Below, one piece after another: positions 30,518 to 32,435 of a stretch of 32,435 nt of DNA. The translations under genes were made by a program, and so were the position numbers. The DNA is from Planctomycetota bacterium (GTDB lineage: Bacteria > Planctomycetota > UBA8108 > UBA1146 > JAKEFC01). The notes under the pieces were generated by a model. It did no database searches, was not told where the DNA came from, and was given only the letters and a program-made list of their open reading frames with translations. The stretch is taken from positions 1-32,435 of the forward strand of contig JAKEFC010000207.1 of the NCBI GenBank assembly GCA_022616235.1. The letters are read 5' to 3'. Position 1 is the stretch's first letter. Each line of letters starts with the position of its first letter.

Positions 30518-31263
30518 ATGCAGTTGCAGCAATTACGCTCGTGCCGTTCGTCGTGGTCTTGCTCGCGGGACAGATGCCGGCGCCCGCGGCGGCGGCGGCG
30601 CCGGAGAGCGCCGTGGAGACGGAAGCACCTGGCGAACGGAAGGGGCGCCGCCTCGACGACCTGCCGCGCGCGAAGCAGGAACGAGTGCGCCGCCTCGCGC
30701 ACGCGCTCAGGAATCTTCCACCCGCGAAGCGCGCCGAGCTGCTCGAACGCCTGCGGAAGCTCTCCCCGGAGGATCGGCGCGCGGCGCTCGAGCGCTTGCG
30801 CGCGCTCCGGCGCCGTCCTCCCGAAGAGCGCGCGGAGTTGAAGGCCCGCCGCGACCACCTCGAACGCTGGATGGAGCGTCTCTCCGAGGAAGAGCGCAGG
30901 CGCCTGCGCGAGATGACTCCGGCGGAGCGCCGGGAAGCGATTCGAAGCCACGTCGACAAAGCGCGCAAGCGCTACGTCGAGAATCTGCCCGCGGAAGCAA
31001 GGGAGCGCCTCCGCCGGCTCCCGCCGAAGGCGCAAGATTCTTTCATTCGCGGCGAGCGCAATCGCCGGCTCGACGCCGCGTTGCCGCGCTTTCTCGAGTC
31101 GCTCTCGCCATCGGAGCGCGCGCGCTTCGACGCATTGCCGCGCCCCGCGCAGAGGCGCGCCGTCGCCGCCTGGCTGGGCGATGCGCGCGCGCCGCCAGAG
31201 AGTGCGCCGCGTGGCACCGAGGGAAGCGAACTCCCGCGCCGGCAGGAGCGCCGCGGCAGGTAG
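30514..31263 (+). CDS. Secreted DUF3106-like helical, Arg-rich protein
   Basis: A 249-residue protein with a signal peptide (hydrophobic VAAITLVPFVVVLLAG, then AAAA) and a basic helical part with repeated units of the type LSPEDRRAALERLRAL, LSEEERRRLREMTPAERREA and LPAEARERLRRLPPKA. This is the pattern of DUF3106 proteins, whose role is unknown, and resembles in style the periplasmic sensors CpxP and Spy. The mature part is strongly positive, opposite to the acidic tail of the neighbouring anti-sigma. ATG 30514 overlaps the previous stop, with GGAG five nucleotides upstream. I infer a sensing or regulatory partner of the anti-sigma. Confidence 0.75.
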   Translation: MNAVAAITLVPFVVVLLAGQMPAPAAAAAPESAVETEAPGERKGRRLDDLPRAKQERVRRLAHALRNLPPAKRAELLERLRKLSPEDRRAALERLRALRRRPPEERAELKARRDHLERWMERLSEEERRRLREMTPAERREAIRSHVDKARKRYVENLPAEARERLRRLPPKAQDSFIRGERNRRLDAALPRFLESLSPSERARFDALPRPAQRRAVAAWLGDARAPPESAPRGTEGSELPRRQERRGR

Positions 31264-31394
31264 ATTCCCCGCCCGCCCGCAGCAACCGGAAGCCGCCGCT
31301 CAAGAACTCGCCCCCGAGTGCCGATAATCATCGCGCACGTCGCCGCCGCGCGGCGTCTCGCGCAGCGGGCTACGGGAAGCAAGGAGCGCTCGGG

Positions 31395-31775
31395 ATGGAA
31401 CCGTCGCACTGGATCGTTATCGCCGTGGCCAGCGCGTGCGGCATCTTCGTGAGCCTAGCCCTCCTGGCGCGCGAGCTTCGGTGGGCGGAGAACGCCTCGC
31501 TCCGTGCGAATCGAGAGCGCCGGGCGCGCCTGGCGGAGGGAATCGCGAGCGGATTGCGCGCTCGAACGCAGGGAGCGGCCGCAACCGGGGCGCGCATGGA
31601 ACGGGCAGCCGCGCTCATGAATGCGCCGGCGGCGGCCGGCGCTCCGGCGCCGAAACGCGCCGGGAACAAACTCGCGGAAGCTCCCGCCCCAGCGATCATG
31701 GACGAGATCGGCGATCGAGCACGCCAGGATCCGCAGGCCCTGGCCGCCGCGATTCGGAACATGATCGCGGAGTAG
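31395..31775 (+). CDS. Small membrane protein with FliF-tail-like C-terminus
   Basis: A 126-residue protein with one N-terminal membrane segment (HWIVIAVASACGIFVSLALL), a basic helical stretch, an Ala/Pro linker and a C-terminal helix ending DPQALAAAIRNMIAE. That ending resembles the C-terminal FliG-binding tail of FliF (typically DPxxVAxVIxxWL), but there is no M-ring domain and no flagellar gene nearby, so the likeness may be chance. ATG 31395 has AAGGAG eight nucleotides upstream. Function unknown. Confidence 0.65.
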   Translation: MEPSHWIVIAVASACGIFVSLALLARELRWAENASLRANRERRARLAEGIASGLRARTQGAAATGARMERAAALMNAPAAAGAPAPKRAGNKLAEAPAPAIMDEIGDRARQDPQALAAAIRNMIAE

Positions 31776-31845
31776 CCGCCGGCCAGGCGCTCGCCCGCTT
31801 CCAACCTCAGCTCGCGGCTACGCGCGGCCGACGCCTAACCCGCCC

Positions 31846-31873
31846 TTGACGCATCATCCGCCGCTGGTAACAT
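31846..31873 (+). promoter_or_regulatory. Sigma-70 promoter of the zinc-ribbon gene
   Basis: TTGACG, 16 nt, TAACAT on the plus strand, with a predicted start near 31880 and a leader of about 88 nt to the gene at 31968. Rest of 31776-31967 shows no gene. Confidence 0.65.
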
Positions 31874-31967
31874 TCATCGATCCGGCAATCGGCGCCGTCC
31901 AGACGAGCCCCAAGCGGCGGTCCCAGATTAGTTCTCAGGTTAGAGCCTCCAAGCGAAGGAACATCCC

Positions 31968-32435
31968 ATGGCGAAGAGTAGAAGGCCTGTCGGCAAGAAG
32001 GGCGGCGCAGGATCAAAGCCGCGTCTCACGGCGGCGGCAGATGCTCCCCTAGCGAGCGCGGCGCTTGCTCGTGCCGGCGGCTACGAGATTCTTTGCAGCG
32101 AATGCTATTCCGAATTCGCGTTTCGCGGCGGCGCCGCGGAAGGCCAGATCACCTGTCCCGACTGCCTCCACGTCGGCTCGATCGCGGATCCCGAATCGAT
32201 GAGCAAGATCCTCGTCGCGAAGCGCCGGGAGAAGTCCGCGCTCCTCCTCTCCCTCGTTCCGGCGCTCTTGTTCTTGATCACCGCGTTCGCGTGGATCGCT
32301 ACGGTCACCTACTCCGCGCAGGCGCCGAGCCAAGGAGCGAATTACACGTTCAGCGGCCTCGCCGCGGTGTTTTTCTTCGCCATGCTCGCGTTCGGGATCA
32401 AGTACGAGAGCCACCGCTGCGACGTCTATTTCTAG
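31968..32435 (+). CDS. Zinc-ribbon membrane protein of unknown function
   Basis: A complete 155-residue protein ending exactly at the right edge of the window. After a basic N-terminus it has two Cys pairs, ILCSECYSEF (43-46) and ITCPDCLH (63-66), forming a probable zinc ribbon on the cytoplasmic side. Two membrane helices follow (about 90-114 and 126-145). The C-terminus (YESHRCDVYF) has a lone Cys close to the end. ATG 31968 has AAGGAA six nucleotides upstream. No function can be assigned; a regulatory or assembly role at the membrane is possible. Confidence 0.8.
   Translation: MAKSRRPVGKKGGAGSKPRLTAAADAPLASAALARAGGYEILCSECYSEFAFRGGAAEGQITCPDCLHVGSIADPESMSKILVAKRREKSALLLSLVPALLFLITAFAWIATVTYSAQAPSQGANYTFSGLAAVFFFAMLAFGIKYESHRCDVYF

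Noticed and set aside
1-32435. CRISPR array, prophage, insertion sequence with transposase or rRNA genes
   Set aside because: No regularly spaced repeats, transposase or phage proteins, or rRNA sequence were found in the window.

Overview
The window is high-GC bacterial chromosome. It suggests a diderm with LPS biosynthesis, most likely a planctomycete or close relative. The evidence is a paired dockerin-like tail of the type seen in secreted planctomycete proteins, an LpxC-FabZ fusion, frequent GTG and TTG starts, many small secreted or membrane proteins of unknown function, and housekeeping genes spread over several units. This placement is inference; no rRNA or marker comparison was possible.

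Layout. 1-93 is the 3' end of a group II intron (domains V and VI), with the rest lying off the left edge. 208-1374 (minus) is a glutaryl-CoA dehydrogenase-like gene. 1761-1925 (minus) holds tRNA-Glu(TTC) and tRNA-Lys(TTT) behind a perfect-consensus sigma-70 promoter. 2035-5063 (minus) is the conserved rpsB-tsf-pyrH-frr cluster. 5415-16917 is a long minus-strand run: tRNA-Gln(TTG), glmU, prs, rplY, pth, rpsF, ssb, rpsR, rplI, dnaB, ompH/skp, lpxC-fabZ, lpxA and a GnnA-like oxidoreductase. It joins UDP-GlcNAc synthesis, ribosome and replication proteins, and the first steps of lipid A synthesis.

From 17.2 kb the gene content is accessory. There is a HEAT-like secreted protein (minus), a large structured intergenic element (18.5-18.8 kb), a small plus-strand unknown, a STAS protein (minus) behind a probable attenuated leader or small RNA, then a plus-strand operon of a DUF1573 lipoprotein, a secreted unknown and lpxD. 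Next come a GTDC1/QTMAN-like glycosyltransferase (minus), tRNA-Ala(CGC) with clear promoter and terminator, a secreted dockerin-like protein (minus), and the mnmH plus AsmA-like pair (minus). The right end carries a translationally coupled ECF sigma / anti-sigma / DUF3106-like operon, a small membrane protein and a zinc-ribbon membrane protein (all plus).

The most interesting signals are: a GnnA-like gene directly after lpxA, suggesting diamino-sugar lipid A; two tRNA wobble-modification enzymes (selenouridine synthase and a putative queuosine mannosyltransferase), with all three tRNAs that MnmH acts on also present; the structured RNA-like element at 18.5-18.8 kb; the promoter-terminator unit upstream of the STAS gene; and a three-gene ECF module whose anti-sigma tail is acidic while its third protein is strongly basic.
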